NCBI RefSeq assembly: GCF_011397635.1
Contig: NC_064759.1
Location: 14,156,428 to 14,220,427, forward strand
Reading direction: 5' to 3'
Origin: Epinephelus fuscoguttatus
Taxonomy: Eukaryota > Chordata > Actinopteri > Perciformes > Serranidae
DNA: 64,000 nucleotides
Made by a program: the position numbers and the translations under genes. Shown piece after piece: positions 10,189-50,069 of this stretch. Position 1 is the first letter of the stretch. The number at the start of each line of letters is the position of its first letter. The notes under the pieces are model-generated. The model saw only the letters and a list, made by a program, of their open reading frames with translations, was not told the DNA's origin and did no database searches.

Positions 10189-10950
10189 ACTTGAACTTTT
10201 GCGTTTAACTTGCTGTTCTTCTATTCCATACCGAGACTGAAGCTTTCACTGATTGAGCCGTCCAGTCTCCCCTTCTCATCTGTGTTATTTGTGGGACGAA
10301 TACTGAATTGATAATGAGCATTGTCTCTTTGCCTGCCATTGTTGAAGCATATCATTATCGGTAGCCTTTACAGAACGTGAAGATAAGGCTTTCATCCTTG
10401 TCCATAGTCCTGAGCTTATCTCTATGATGGCGCAATTCTTTGGGCTATTATGAGCTGCGCCAGGAGATCTCGAGATGACGGGGTACTGAACTACATCCTT
10501 TTGTCCACTGAGATGACCCAGATGCCGACATCTGCCTACTGTTCTCTCGTAAACTAATTATATATCTGCTGCTGTGTGGGGCTTTCTCATGTCTGATGGC
10601 CCTTTCTGTGACATCCCCGCCTTTCCTCTGCAGGCTTCCTCCTTCTTTCACATTTCCTTTCCAGCTCTAATGCGCCTCAAATCCTCCCGCCTTAGATTAC
10701 CTATTCTCTTTCTGTCCATCACATCCACATATTTGCTCACAATGCGTGTGAATGTGTCTGTCACATCTACATTAACATGCAGCGAGCAAATTTCTGGGTG
10801 GTTGGCTGGGTGACATTGTGTCTTTTAAAATGTATGGGTTAGCAGCACTTCAGTGTTGTAGCTGGTTGAGGTGGTGCTGTTTAAATGATTTATATGCTGT
10901 TGGATGAATTGATCCATAAAATGCATCATAAATTCATACGTGTCGTGTCT

Positions 10951-10976
10951 AAAAAAAAAAAAAAAAAAAAAAAAAA
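10951..10976. repeat. poly(A) run, 26 bp
   Basis: An uninterrupted A run. It abuts AGTACAATAT, part of a common teleost AGTAC-rich MITE family, so it may be a retroelement or MITE internal tract. Confidence 0.9.
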
Positions 10977-11403
10977 GTACAATATCTACCTCTGAAATGG
11001 AGTGGAAGTATAAAGATTGCACTGTAAAAAATAAATAAATGTAGTTTTTTCTCATGAAATTTAACAAATCCCCCCTGTATTTCAAAATGACAGGAAAATC
11101 ATCTTAAAATTACACGAATTAACTGTTTTTTTCCACACACAAAGAGAAAATCTGTGCAAATGGATACTTTGAGAATCTGTTTGACATCTTATAAATGACA
11201 AATTTATCAAAAGGAACAATTTTTATTTAAGACCGTAGCTGCATTTCTGTCATTTTACAAAGAATTAGTTATGTCAGTGAGATATCCCCGTCAAATACAT
11301 GGTCTTGAGCATATTATGAGACAATGGGCTCACGGGCACAGACATTCAAAAGGCCCCACCACCTCTCCCACACAGGAGCAAGACACACGGATTTAAGGTC
11401 GTT

Positions 11404-12060
11404 TAGCGTCCCTTGTAGTCGTTTTGCATCTCACTGTGGTTTTGTGGCTGCTTGTGGTCACTTTGTGTCGCTTTTTGTAATTGTTTTGGTCTTTTCATAG
11501 TTTTTGTCTGTGGTTTTGACCCTTTTGTTGTCATTTTATGTCTCTTTGTTGTTGCTTTGTGTCTCTCTGTTGTTATTTCATGTCTTTGTTGTTGTTTTCT
11601 GTCTTGTTCTTTTGTGTCTTGCTGTCATTTTGTGTTTCTTTGTTGTTGTTTTTGTGTCTCTCTGTTGTTATTTTGTGTCTTTGTTGTTGTTTTGGGTCTT
11701 TTTGTGTCTCTTTGTTGTTGTTTTTGTGTCTGTTGTTGTTTTGTGTCTTTATTGTGTCTCTGTCGTTTTTGTGTTTCTGTTATATGTCTCTGTTGTTATT
11801 TTGTATCTTTTTGTTGTTGTTTTGTGTCTTTTTGTTGTTGTTTGTCTTTTTTGTGGTTTTGTGTCTTTTGTTGTTGTTTTGTGTCTCTGTTGATATTTTG
11901 TGTCTTTTTATGGTCCGTTTTATGTCTCTCTGAGTCTTCATGAGTCTCTTTGTAGTTACTTTGTGATTTTTGCAGCTGTTTTGCATCTCCTTGTAGATGC
12001 TAGTCTTTTTGTTGTCATTTTATGTTTCTTTGTGGTTATTTTTAGTCTTTCCCTGGGTAT
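11404..12060. repeat. T/G-rich minisatellite (~650 bp)
   Basis: An imperfect tandem array built from TTTTGTGTCTCTTTGTTGTT-like units of roughly 20-30 bp. It yields long cysteine/valine/leucine-rich frames in all three forward frames (for example 11452-11943). This is the signature of the repeat, not of a gene. It ends next to GGCCTTGGGGCCCCCTGACC. Confidence 0.9.
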
Positions 12061-12750
12061 ACATCTTCTTGAGTTACATCTTGCAGGTGGAGGCCTTGGG
12101 GCCCCCTGACCCTTTTGGCCCCAGCCTCTTCCATTATTGTAACATTAGACCAAGTATTTACATAATACTATACATTCACATTTGTATGTTTCCATACATG
12201 CATTACATGTGCTTTAAAAGGAATAGTTCCTTGGAAAAATAATATTTTTTATCATGCATGAAGTTCATTACAGTGTATGAATCATATTTCTATTATTTTG
12301 TCTTTTTACGCAACTTAACCACTGCTTTGCACACAAACTGAAAAAACAGATACTGACTATGCCATGAGACAGTTAAAAACTAAATGTGAACAGATTTGTA
12401 CTTTCAACTTTATTGCCAGTATTTTATTATGATTTCAGCTCTCAACAGGTGATATATTATTAACTGTGTATTTAGAAAATTGCATTGGCACTTGTAGTCT
12501 TTTTAAATGACCGCTATGATACATCAGCTCTGATAAGATGAAATGATTTATTACTTCAAAAGCAGCCTTTCAAGGAGTTTGGCTCCACAGCTTTTCATTA
12601 ACTAACCATTTTATTAATTTATCCATTTACAAAGCATTTTATTCTTCACTCGGGTCTTTCTCTATAGCTCTCTGCTCTTAAATCGACTTGCTCTTTTTCC
12701 GATGTTTAAATAAAGTTTCATCATCGCTCTTCCATCACGCGCTCCCTCGC

Positions 12751-12755
<5 letters not shown>

Positions 12756-12818
<63 letters not shown>
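12756..12818. repeat. (GA)n tract, 63 bp
   Basis: About 31 uninterrupted GA units at the edge of the GC-rich block upstream of the HCN coding start. Such tracts can be regulatory, but no function is shown. Confidence 0.9.
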
Positions 12819-12821
<3 letters not shown>

Positions 12822-13520
12822 TGACGCGCGACCTGTACCTGCGAGGGATGCGTGCGTCTTTGCGCCGGCCGGGCATGCGGCCTTGGGGGACGTATGATGG
12901 GGATGCGGATGCCATGGCAACAGGCCGATTAGATCCGGACCTTTTATATGCACATTTATTTATTTAATATGTCATTTGCATGCTACGCGCGCCTCTGTGG
13001 ACGTGCTGGCTCGACCTCTGAGTGTTGAGTCAGAGTGAGAAGTGAATTTCAGCTCCAGTCCGTCGGCTGTGAAGGAGCAGCCACCTTTAACGCTCAACAA
13101 GTTGTTTTATTTTTTCTTTTAAGGAGGCTTTTGAATTCATCAGGGCGCACCGTTTTACCTTGGAGCTGCTTATTCTATTGAAATAAGGCGTCCTTTAATG
13201 TGTCCTCGGTGCCATAGAGGGAGAAAGGACAGCGCTGTATCCCGGTAGTCTGGACACAATGTCATTGAAAGTCGGCAGAAGTGGAAGTAGATGGCAGCAG
13301 CTGCTGATGAGCGAGTAGGAGATTTCGGGCGTCAGACTCTGAACACCTGACCAGGTTAATTCCGACGTCACTTTTACAGAACAGCTCTGTTGTAGAGCCG
13401 GTTGTCTCCTCCTCTGGCTGTCTGAGCGCTCCTGTCGGGCTGGCAACGTTTCTGCGCGCCTCCTATCGTGATGAGTGTTTTTCCGCTGGGATGCTGAACA
13501 TGACAACGTGCCGCGGATTC
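12819..13520 (+). promoter_or_regulatory. presumed HCN promoter / 5' UTR, CpG-rich
   Basis: Composition turns GC-rich with frequent CG dinucleotides (GACGCGCGACC, TGCGCCGGCCGGGC). A TTTATATG box lies near 12943-12950. Position upstream of exon 1 is the main argument. The transcription start is not determined. Confidence 0.35.
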
Positions 13521-14132
13521 CGGGAAATCATGGGCTAGATTTGGGGTCATTTGACTTGTTTGCGCCGTCTTGTGTGTCCCTGTCGATTCGTTTTTTCCCT
13601 GTGTGCTTGTTTCTAGTGTGCGTGTCAGAATGAATCAGTGCGCCTTGGAGTATGAGCGCCTGTTTGTGCCTATTATGTGCGTCCCTTATGTGCATTAACA
13701 TGCCATCCTTCCTGACAGAGGATCAAGTGTCCTTGTCATTCATCCGCAGATGAATGTTCCCCACCTTGCCGCTCAAAACCATCTCTTACATAATGGTGTA
13801 TGTGGAGAATAGCCAAATTGGGTGAGCCGCCTGGTCATATAGGCTACACGGACAGGACCCAGACGGCCAATGAGCGGCGAGCTCCGTTATCTACAAAAGA
13901 CCGGGAATCCGGTGCCAATATGACCGGCGTCGGAGCGTTGAGGGCGGCTGTGGAGAGGAGAGGGAGGGCCGCTGGTGGAGAGAAACGTTTCAAGGACGAG
14001 GAAGGAGGAATGGTACAGAAACATCTGTGAGGACAAAAGAGAGTCTTAAAGAGGAAAAGTGAAGCTGCTGGCGTCACACCGGCAGGGTGAAGGATTTAAC
14101 GTCTGGATGGGGCTGTTTCCAAGGGCACTGAG

Positions 14133-14317
14133 GTAAGCATGGCCACATCGGTGGAGAGAGGGCGGAGGTGTGAGCTGCCGGCTCCAGGACAATGACTGGA
14201 GATACACAGAGCACTTTTCTCTAGCGCCTTCTATTTAGCATTCAGACTGACATTGACATTCTCACCTAATCTGAAGAGGTCGAGTACATTACAGAGTAGT
14301 TTTCCTGAGGGTTACAG
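14133..14317 (+). other. possible 5' UTR intron of the HCN gene
   Basis: The donor CACTGAG|GTAAGC at 14133 is near consensus. The first fitting acceptor, GGTTACAG, ends at 14317, 44 nt before the HCN start codon. The pair is plausible but unproven. Confidence 0.3.
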
Positions 14318-14361
14318 GTTTTATTCACCCTCTTCCTCCTCCTCTTCCTCCCTGAGTTGGG

Positions 14362-41978
<27,617 letters not shown>

Positions 41979-43440
41979 GAAAAAAGAGGAAGAAAATCTC
42001 ACAGGATGTTGATGTTGCGGCCGGTGCTGATTAGCAGAGCCATGCATAAACAGAGTTGTGTCCGAGTTGGAGCCAGACATCTAATGATGTCGTGTGGACA
42101 GGTCCATCTTGTTTGCATTCACTCTAGGATGTGATTGTCTTAGAACATCAGGTGTTTGTGTGACTCTCAACCAAGCCATTGCTCGAGGACTGTCTGGGTG
42201 TGTCGGTGCAGGCAATGGTAGAGTCTGAAAAACCATCCAAATGTATACATACATATCTGTGTTAGTGATTGTTGGAGCAAGCGGGGGAGCTGAAGTGGAA
42301 ACAAAACACACGGTGAAATGGGATGGAAGCAATAGCGGAGAAAAAACAAAGTCTCCATTTTCTTGACAATGGAAGTAGCAATACATGTGAAACATTTGAG
42401 AGGGAATTACCTTGACAATAACAATAAATGTGAGAAAATAATAATCGTTCTGCTGTTGGGAAGACCGTCTCTTGTGATGTCCGTTTCAGGCAATAGAGCA
42501 GACACTTCCGGGTTTCCAGCTCCAACTCCCTCTTGCCTCCCATTCTGCACCAAAGTGTAATATTTTCTCATCAGAATAATAATAACGATAAGAATATAGA
42601 GTTTAAAAATCACTGTAAAGTCAATACTCATATGAATTTGAATAATTAGGAGCAGTCCACTGGTAGTTTTGTTGTCCCAGGTGTGTGGTGTTTAGTTTTT
42701 TGGACAAAAGTTTTAAACCTACATGTTCACTCTGACGATTTCTGTATATTGTGTTTTGGTTTTTTTTCTGTGTGACAGACAATACTGCTCTGCTGTGCAC
42801 CGTGGCTCACTTGATTTTCATCCCACCCGGCTCCATGTACTGTAAATACGTGCCTCTCTGTGGGTCTGTTGTAAGCTTCCTCACTCCTCAGCCTCTCTGT
42901 CTTTCATCTCCTCTCTGTCTCGCCGCCTTTCATCTGATTTCACAGCCGCGGTCGCTAACTGCTTCTTTGGCGCTCACAGACTCTCTCCCTTTCTCTCGGT
43001 TTGCCCGACACTTGTTCATGTTCAAATGGCTCTCCCTTCTGTCGCCCCATCACACTGTTTCGGCGCCATTCCCAGTGATGTTTGATGTTTTGTGTGGGTA
43101 GCAACGAGACTTTTCTGTCTTAACCCCTGATACCATGTTGCCTAGACTATATATTAAAGGACCAAATGTTTTATTTTTTATTTATCACAGCTTTAGCTTT
43201 TGAACAGAGAAAAAAAAAGCTAATAATGCTGTCACGATGAGGATCCTGAGCGTGGTGTTGAAGGTGATGATTATGATTGTGATTATGATGATGATGATGA
43301 TGATATTCTTGACAACCATGACAGTGATGATGAAGGTGTATATCTGGATGTAAGAATAAAGCAGATTTAGATATCATCTTGATGGGTGTGTTCAGGTATG
43401 AGCTTGTGTTTTCTGTCCTGTGTATGTGTATATTTAATTA
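41979..43440 (+). other. hcn3: hcn3 3' UTR and following sequence
   Basis: No coding signal was recognised. AATAAA hexamers occur at 42423-42428 and near 43354-43359. A GAT/ATG-rich repeat lies at 43265-43340. Which poly(A) site is used cannot be told. Confidence 0.4.
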
Positions 43441-43457
43441 AACTGCTGTTACCTTAA

Positions 43458-43872
43458 AGGTTCTGTATACGACACTCAGAGCATTTATATAGCAGCAAGC
43501 AATTATTTGCTACGTGATATGGAGTAATGGCATCCTGAGCAGAGAGTGAAGTCACGCTCTGAGTGTGTTGTAATCCGAGCTTCTCTGTGGTTTGTTGTGG
43601 TAAGCCATTCTGTGTGTATCCCACTGTCTAGCTCATTGCCACTGTTTTGCTCTGCACTCATACGTTGGCGTTAGTACAATGTCTCAGAAGCATAGCAACC
43701 ACCCTCCAGTTTCCCCCGAGGTTAAAACTATTAGCTCTGTCAGCACTGTTGCTGTTGCTTAGTGCTGTTCATGGAGTTAGCACTATTAGCTGCTAGCCGC
43801 CTCATCAGCCACCTCCATGTTGAGTGCTGTGTACAGACAACCTATACACTCTGAATTTCGCATAGAGCCCCT
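43458..43872. mobile_element. TTAA-type MITE, complete copy (415 bp)
   Basis: TTAA is at 43454-43457 and a degraded TTAT at 43873-43876. The left end AGGTTCTGTATACGA--CTCAGAG matches the reverse complement of the right end, AGGGGCTCTATGCGAAATTCAGAG. It is the full version of the fragment at 2890-3268. Confidence 0.7.
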
Positions 43873-44076
43873 TTATCAACAGGCTGGATATGAAAGTATT
43901 GATTCATAATTCAACTTAAACTTGAATGTTGATGACTTGGACATTTCCAGAGCAGACTTGAAACTTTTAATTTTTTCCAATGTGGCTGCTTTTGGTTTAG
44001 TTTGTTCAGTGGCCTTCAATATGTTGTTAACATTTTAGAGATTTAAAGTTCCACTCCTGGCATCGATTAAACCCCT

Positions 44077-44307
44077 GGTAGAAAAAGACTTCCACACACT
44101 TACATCTATGTAGTGTTTCACTTTATTGTTGGGGTTTCGGTCTCTTCGACCTTCATCAGAGCATATATACGGCAACAATGGACAGGCTCTGTCCACTGCA
44201 TGGATGTGAGTGTGCCGAAATCTTTTTATACCAGTCTGGATTTATTGATGTTTCCAGCACCTTGCCAAGACTAAGCTGGGTGGAGCAGTGATTGTTCTGC
44301 ATCATTT
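44077..44307 (-). mobile_element. 231-bp insertion, Penelope-like, with hammerhead-like core
   Basis: Flanked by a perfect 11-bp target duplication ATTAAACCCCT (44066-44076 and 44308-44318). On the minus strand it contains CTGATGAAGGTCGAAGAGAC then CGAAAC (44159-44134), the conserved core order of hammerhead ribozymes. The 3' sequence ...ACAATAAAGTGAAACAC resembles ends of teleost Penelope-like elements. It carries no reverse transcriptase. Confidence 0.6.
44134..44159 (-). ncRNA. hammerhead-ribozyme-like core
   Basis: On the minus strand: CTGATGA (44159-44153), one extra A, GGTC, loop GAAGA, GACC (a 4-bp stem II), then GAAAC (44138-44134). The extra A next to the stem and the lack of an obvious NUH cleavage triplet directly after GAAAC count against activity. 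Only the core is supported, not function. Confidence 0.35.
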
Positions 44308-44408
44308 ATTAAACCCCTAAAAACGTACCTCTGCTCATCCAAATGAGATATTTGGAAGTTTTTTTCCATTAAAAAAATCCCTTCACGCCTTAAAATGGCT
44401 TACAATTG

Positions 44409-44520
44409 GGGTATCAGTGGCTTAGTGGATAGAGCAGGCTCCCCATGTACAAAGGCATTGTCCTTGCTGCAGCGGCTGCAAGCCCGACTCCAGCCTGCGT
44501 GTCATCTCTTCGGATACACC
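44409..44520 (+). mobile_element. tRNA-derived SINE, 5' part
   Basis: GGCTTAGTGGATAGAGCAGG (A box), CCATGTACAAAGGCATTGTC, TGCAGCGGCTGCAAGCCCGA (B-box region), then GCCTGCGTGTCATCTCTTC. It is the 5' portion of the family at 35009-35159. Confidence 0.7.
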
Positions 44521-45539
44521 TTGTTTTGCTGTAGCATTATTCTATTGATATGAAAAAGCCTCACCCGGCAAAATGACAGGGTTGGTTCCTTAGGTTTGTG
44601 ACATATGAAACCCTGGCTGTCTGAATCTGTGTTTTCAGACTCAGTGGTGCTCTACAGTTCTGGTGGAAATGCTCAGCCATGATGCTGACTTATGACAGAT
44701 CTTATGACAGATATACTTATGACAGATCTTGTACTCATGATTTTCATTGTAGGGGGTCTTTAAAACTGACATCCACGACTAACCATCCCCAAGAAACCAT
44801 TATAACCACTAAACAAGCTGTTATTAATGTAAAAGAAAGTGCTGGTTTACCAGAATTATGAACAAAAAAAAAAACAAAACAAAAAAACAAACAAACAAAA
44901 AAATGATTTTCTCAACTCATCTCCATAGTATTTAAAAAAAAAAACATGGCACTTTTTATTCAGCACTCTTTCATAAGGAAAAAGAACTTATCATGAAAAG
45001 TGTTTACAGAAAGGTTTATGGATTGTCGGGAGTCTAAAAATATAGAATCCACATATTAAATACCTGTCATCTGTAACTTTTTTACAGACTTTTTTAAATT
45101 TTAAACTCCGTATACACTGTCAAAACCCTTAAATTCATGGGGGGAAAAAATAAGGATATGGATATAACCTCATTGACATCAGTGATAGCTATTGCCCTGG
45201 TTTATTAAATTCACCTCCATTGTCCTGGAGAGACAGAAATCATGTGGACTATTTGACTATCTGCATGGCCTGAAACCACCATGCAGCTGTGGTAGACGTA
45301 TTCAGATGAGGAACTACTGCCACAGAAATCTGTATGCAAATAATCTTTGTGAAATCTTGGATAATTTTACCACTTTGTGCCTTGACCAATCTGAGAAGCT
45401 GCTGTCTGAATTGTGACAAGAGACTCAAGACAATCTTTTATTTTTGAGCCAAAACTGCTTAAAATGCTTTAAAAAAAATACAATGATTTCATAATTTTAT
45501 CATATGTTTTAAGATCTAATCTTTAAGATCTTAATCTTA

Positions 45540-45690
45540 AAAGTACCAAGTAACTATGGCTGTCAAAAAAATGTAGTGGAGTAAAAAGCACAATATTTAT
45601 TAGACTTAAGTAGTTAGAAATACTTAACTACTTAGAAGTAAGTAGTAGAAAATGAAAATACTCAAATGTACTTGAGTAATTAGGATTTGT
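45540..45690. repeat. AGTAC-family MITE fragment
   Basis: GTAGTGGAGTAAAAAGCACA, ATATTTATTAGACTTAAGT and AAAATACTCAAATGTACTTG are typical of the element also seen at 10977-11020 and 19097-20715. Confidence 0.45.
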
Positions 45691-46586
45691 TGATTCTGTG
45701 ATTTGAGTGAACTGATCCTTTAATTTACATATTTCATTTTAGTTTGGACAGATCACCAGGATACTGATCACCACCTGAGACTCCACTTGGACACGATCCT
45801 GATGATTCATATTTGGACTTGTTCGTGACCTCGGAGGATTTGGGAACTGAGAGGTTTGGCAGCTCATCTTCGACACTGCTGTGTGACAAAATAACTTCTT
45901 GTGTTGAATAGCTGGTTGAATGGTTAAGAGATGTTCGCTCAGTCTTAGCTCTGCTGCTGCTGCTCCTGGATCCCCAACACTAATCCTGTACCTCTCAGCA
46001 GAGGGCAGACACACTCGCATCCAAGGTTAAGCTTGTGAATGTGGGGACACTTAAATCTCTGCCGCTCTTGACTGGAACTAAATGGATATCTGTCTCTGTT
46101 CGGGCAGATTACAGCCTCACTGATACACCTGCCTATCCTTCCCTTCCTAAAACTCTTTCTCCCTCACACACATTTATTTTACCTCTCCTCTCTCATGAAT
46201 GTACGAGGGGATTTTAACAGCCCTTCAGCCCATGTAGGCGGCGATGAGAGAATTAATTTTCACATCTACGAGTTAAGAGGCATTAGTATGTTGGATTTAC
46301 ACTTGTTATTATTTGCACACTGTTTGAATAGCCCCTGCTTTGTCAGTAAGAGGATGATTTTCATGTTGCTGTTTGAGCTAGGCCATAATTATAATTAGGG
46401 AGACACAGCACCACCAATATCCAAAAATGCTTAAAATGCCACCCGTCCTCCAATATAGCCTATTGATTATTATTGAAGAAATATATATAAATCCTTTTTT
46501 TCCTATATTACAACAGGCAACAACAACATGCATGGCCATCTGAAATAATTCTAAGCAAAAGTAATCATGATCTTGAGTAAATTTAA

Positions 46587-47568
46587 AGGTCCAGTAGGAT
46601 TTGATAATCACCAGAAAGTGTTAGACCTTCAAGTGTTGCACCTCCAAAACACTAGTTGGCAGCAGGGTTTCTGTGAAGTGCTGCAAAATTGAGTTGATTC
46701 AAAACACACCTAAAACACACATTAAACGTGGCTTAATAGAGACAGTTTCAAACACAAATACACAAATCAGCTTCACTGTAACTCGCAGCATTCACAGACA
46801 AAGCACTTGTCTTTATCTGGACACATTTTACCCACAAATACAACATGCTAACATTATTAGCACAAGCCTATGGCATTTTACATTGTATAAATTAGCATAG
46901 CCTCTAGCAGAGATTTCCTATGCTCATATAAAACCAGGGACAACAGCAACATTTAACAAAGGTAACGTTACAGATTTTGGCTCCATTACAACTCACAAGG
47001 TTCACTGACAAAACTGTCTTATACTAGACACATTTTCCAAACAAATATAACATGTTAACGTTATTAGCACAAGCCTGTGGCATTTTACATTGTATAAATT
47101 AGCCTAGTGACTAGCAAAATTTCTTTTGCTAATAGGAATCCAGGTCTTCACAATTTACTGTTTCTTATCTGTGAAATAAAAATAAATAAAAGCTTAGTTT
47201 CCACTGAGGGAAATGGTCTCAGCTTGCAAAAATAGAAAGGAGGTCTGCGTTGCTGCAATGTGTAGTTACATTTCTGAGGAGGGGCACATCAGGTTACTGC
47301 ATAGGTCCGGCATCAACAGAAGTATAAATCCCATTTTAGCATGAGTCGTTTATATTTACTTACAGAGCAGGTCCTCTTCCAAGGAGTTCACCATGTTTTT
47401 TCTGCACTAGTCCAGAGCAGACAAACCAGTCACCAGCTCGAGATAAGGCCTTCTGTACTTTCACATTTTCACATCAGCCTCCATAATTCTATGCTTGACA
47501 TGCAGGAGAAGTTTCAGTTGGTTGCAGCCTCAGCCACTAGATGCCACTAAATCCTACACACTAGACTT
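46587..47568. mobile_element. TTAA-flanked MITE (982 bp) with internal duplication
   Basis: TTAA occurs at 46583-46586 and 47569-47572. The left end AGGTCCAGT-AGGATTT matches the reverse complement of the right end, AAGTCTAGTGTGTAGGATTT. The inside has two similar ~250-bp units, each ending GGCATTTTACATTGTATAAA then TTAGC (46872-46895 and 47081-47105). The interior 46640-47300 recurs at 56443-57110, and its 3' part is shared with 54935-55524. Confidence 0.7.
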
Positions 47569-48072
47569 TTAACAAATTGCGTTCTGATCATCACATGCTA
47601 TTTGACAATGTGTAAAAACAAGTTCTAAAAATTGCTTGGGAACACATGAAGTCTGAAATACTGGGATGCTGTTTATAAATGCACAGGGATTTTCAAGTAG
47701 TTCTGGGCTACGACACTCACCGAGTAAAGTATATATGACGTCACATTTATGTCAGTAGTTGCAAGTGTGCTTAAACATGCTCATAATATTATTTCACACA
47801 CTCACATATCAACTGCCACTCACATGTTACAAGTCCTCACAACTGAGAGTTGTACAAGCAGCTGTGAGCAAGAAACAAAACAAAGGAAGAGGCAAAGAAT
47901 AGCTCCTGGGTGTGAAGAACTAAGCAGTAAGCGCACAGAGGACTTCATGCAAGTGGCAGTTCATGTCTGCACCTGTGAAATAATGTAATGTGCTCATGAA
48001 CATGTTTTATCGCCCTGGTGACTGATGACATAAATGCGATGCCACAGGTAACTTTTCATCCTAAGAACTGTA

Positions 48073-48098
48073 AAATAAATAAATAAATAAATAAATAA
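48073..48098. repeat. (AAAT)n microsatellite
   Basis: About six AAAT units. Confidence 0.9.
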
Positions 48099-48176
48099 AA
48101 CACAGAAAGACCTAAATTCTCCTCCTCTTCAGAATAAAAGCTCTACGCCAGAAATTCACTGTACATAAAATTGAAA

Positions 48177-48254
48177 TTTACAAGTCACTTGCGGTTCAGT
48201 CAGAATGGACCTGCACCACATTTCTGGACAGCGACCCACTGGTTAGGAACCACT
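48177..48254. mobile_element. hAT-like MITE fragment (family of 8873-9084)
   Basis: AAGTCACTTGCGGTTCAGTC, AGAATGGACC, CTGGACAGCGACCCACTGG and AGGAACCACTG parallel the right half of the element at 8873-9084. The left half is absent. Confidence 0.6.
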
Positions 48255-48261
48255 GACTTAA

Positions 48262-48658
48262 AGGTGTACTGTCCAGAACTGTGGTTACTTTTTGTAAACA
48301 TGCTCGCAAGCAAAAGTGAAAGAAAAGCTAACCCCAGATTCACTCTCATTTGGAATTTTGCCTTACTATATTTTTGTTTTTTTGACGCTGTGTATATCTT
48401 GGATGCCTGATGCTTATGGTCTGGCACCTGGTCTCTACCTTTTTTGTAAAGACCCTACTTTACCTGAGCGCTGTGGGAGTACATGCCGTGTATGTCCCGA
48501 ACACAGGAAACAAGAAGAAACTAAGAAAATGCAGGCAGAATCTCTGCAGAAAAATACACCACTACACAGTTCTAGTGGACCATAAGTGATGACTGAGAGG
48601 GATTACTTCTGTATGAGTCTATACATTGTTTATCAGGAAAGTCCTGCAGAGTGCATCT
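48262..48658. mobile_element. TTAA-flanked MITE (397 bp)
   Basis: TTAA occurs at 48258-48261 and 48659-48662. The left end AGGTGTACTGTCCAGAACT and the reverse complement of the right end, AGATGCACTCTGCAGGACT, match at 14 of 19 bases. It starts 8 bases after the hAT fragment ends. The 89-codon frame at 48316-48585 has no known features. Confidence 0.65.
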
Positions 48659-50069
48659 TTAAATCATCAAGGATCTAGGATTTGCAATGCTTTAAAATGG
48701 TCAGTCTTGCTGCTAACTTTGGGAGCTGTAAAAAAGGGAATACCCCAAGACCCCCCTTCAGAGTTGGGTTGCAGAAAGTGTCTTCATTTCCACAGTGGAG
48801 ACACAGAGTAGTCTTGTACTGAAGGCATAGGTTGAGCAGACACTTAGAGTCAGACCTGCTGACTGCACAGTGACCACTAGATGGCGATGACACTTTAATA
48901 ATCAGCTCAACAGAGAAGGAAGAAGGAGAATCTTGCACAAAGACACCATTTATAGTATAGCTCAAGTATGTATCTTCACAGTAACATAAGAGAGCAGGAG
49001 GGGCAGTTAAATGCTGAGAACATTTAATGTAGGGAGGAGAGGCCACTGTGGAGCAAGAAAAGAGGTTAATGATGGCAGACCAGCCTGGATTACCAGCCAT
49101 GAATAGAGGTGGGGGGATAAACAGGACTGTAATTGCTGCCTGTCATTCTGGCTCTGAAATAGACTCAGAGGGAAGTCTTTACTGTGAGGCCGCACTGGAA
49201 ACAAACTGCAGACACTTTCAGGGGATAAAAACATACACTTATCACACTACAGTGCTGCATTACATGGTAAAATCAACAGTCTGTGTGTACTCGTCTTGCA
49301 AGTTTAATTACTGGATTGATATAAACCTCAATTCATTCATCCACAAACAGACTGAGGGGTCTTTCTGCAAGTGTGATTACACTTTCAGAATCAGAAACAC
49401 TTTACTGAAGTCTGTGTGTCCTGCTCCTGTGCAGCAGAGGTGGTGGGGCCTTTTGCATGTCTGTGCCCAGGGGCTCATTGTGTCTCATAATCCACCCACA
49501 AACAGTGTAAATTACAAAAAATGTTGAGAAATGAAATCTATAAGTGTGTTAAATATAAATGCAAGAATAGCAGGGGAATAGCAGAATTAAATAAGTATAA
49601 TTCAAAAAGGAAGAATAAATAATTCAAACATGCTTTTCCAACCTATTCATTCATGACCATTTGTTACAGGTGGCACTTTTTGCTACCAGTTCAACCACAC
49701 AGCTTTCCTTTTTTATGAGTCAGTTTTGGAGGCCTGGGGAGATTAAGGTATCAAGAATTTCACAATATAACAGCAACGAATAAAACAAAAGGTCAGAAAA
49801 AAACAGCGACATTTCTCAGTTTTTATCTTATGAATCATCTTGCGACCTCCTCATGTCTCAGTAGGGGCGTATCTTCCTATAGGCGACATAGGCACCACAT
49901 AGGGCGTCACTCAAAACTGAAAAGGCAAAAGCCATGCAGGGTGCAGTGCAAAAACACAAGGAAGACTTGGTTGTTATCTAGCATTACTGCATTTGTTGTT
50001 TTTATATATTGATTTCTCATTAGCTCTTGTTAGTAATAATGAGATACATGTAAAAGATGATAATATGTG

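Larger units (their letters stand above)
9954..14361. other. intergenic region and presumed HCN 5' UTR
   Basis: The pyruvate kinase 3' UTR occupies the first few hundred bases. Then come a poly-A run (10951-10976), a MITE-like remnant at 10977-11020, the minisatellite (11404-12060), AT-rich sequence, a GA tract (12756-12818) and GC-rich sequence to the HCN start. Open frames at 13800-14030 and 13195-13506 have no recognisable protein character. Confidence 0.5.

Noticed and set aside
11452..11943. 163-codon Cys/Val/Leu-rich open frame resembling a membrane protein
   Set aside because: It is a translation of the T/G minisatellite; all three forward frames are open and equally repetitive.
13800..14030. 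76-codon frame upstream of HCN exon 1
   Set aside because: Lies in the probable 5' UTR, lacks protein character and stops before the channel ATG. An upstream ORF role cannot be judged.
49048..49527. 159-codon open frame
   Set aside because: No recognisable motif, no splice context and ordinary AT-rich intergenic composition; most likely chance.
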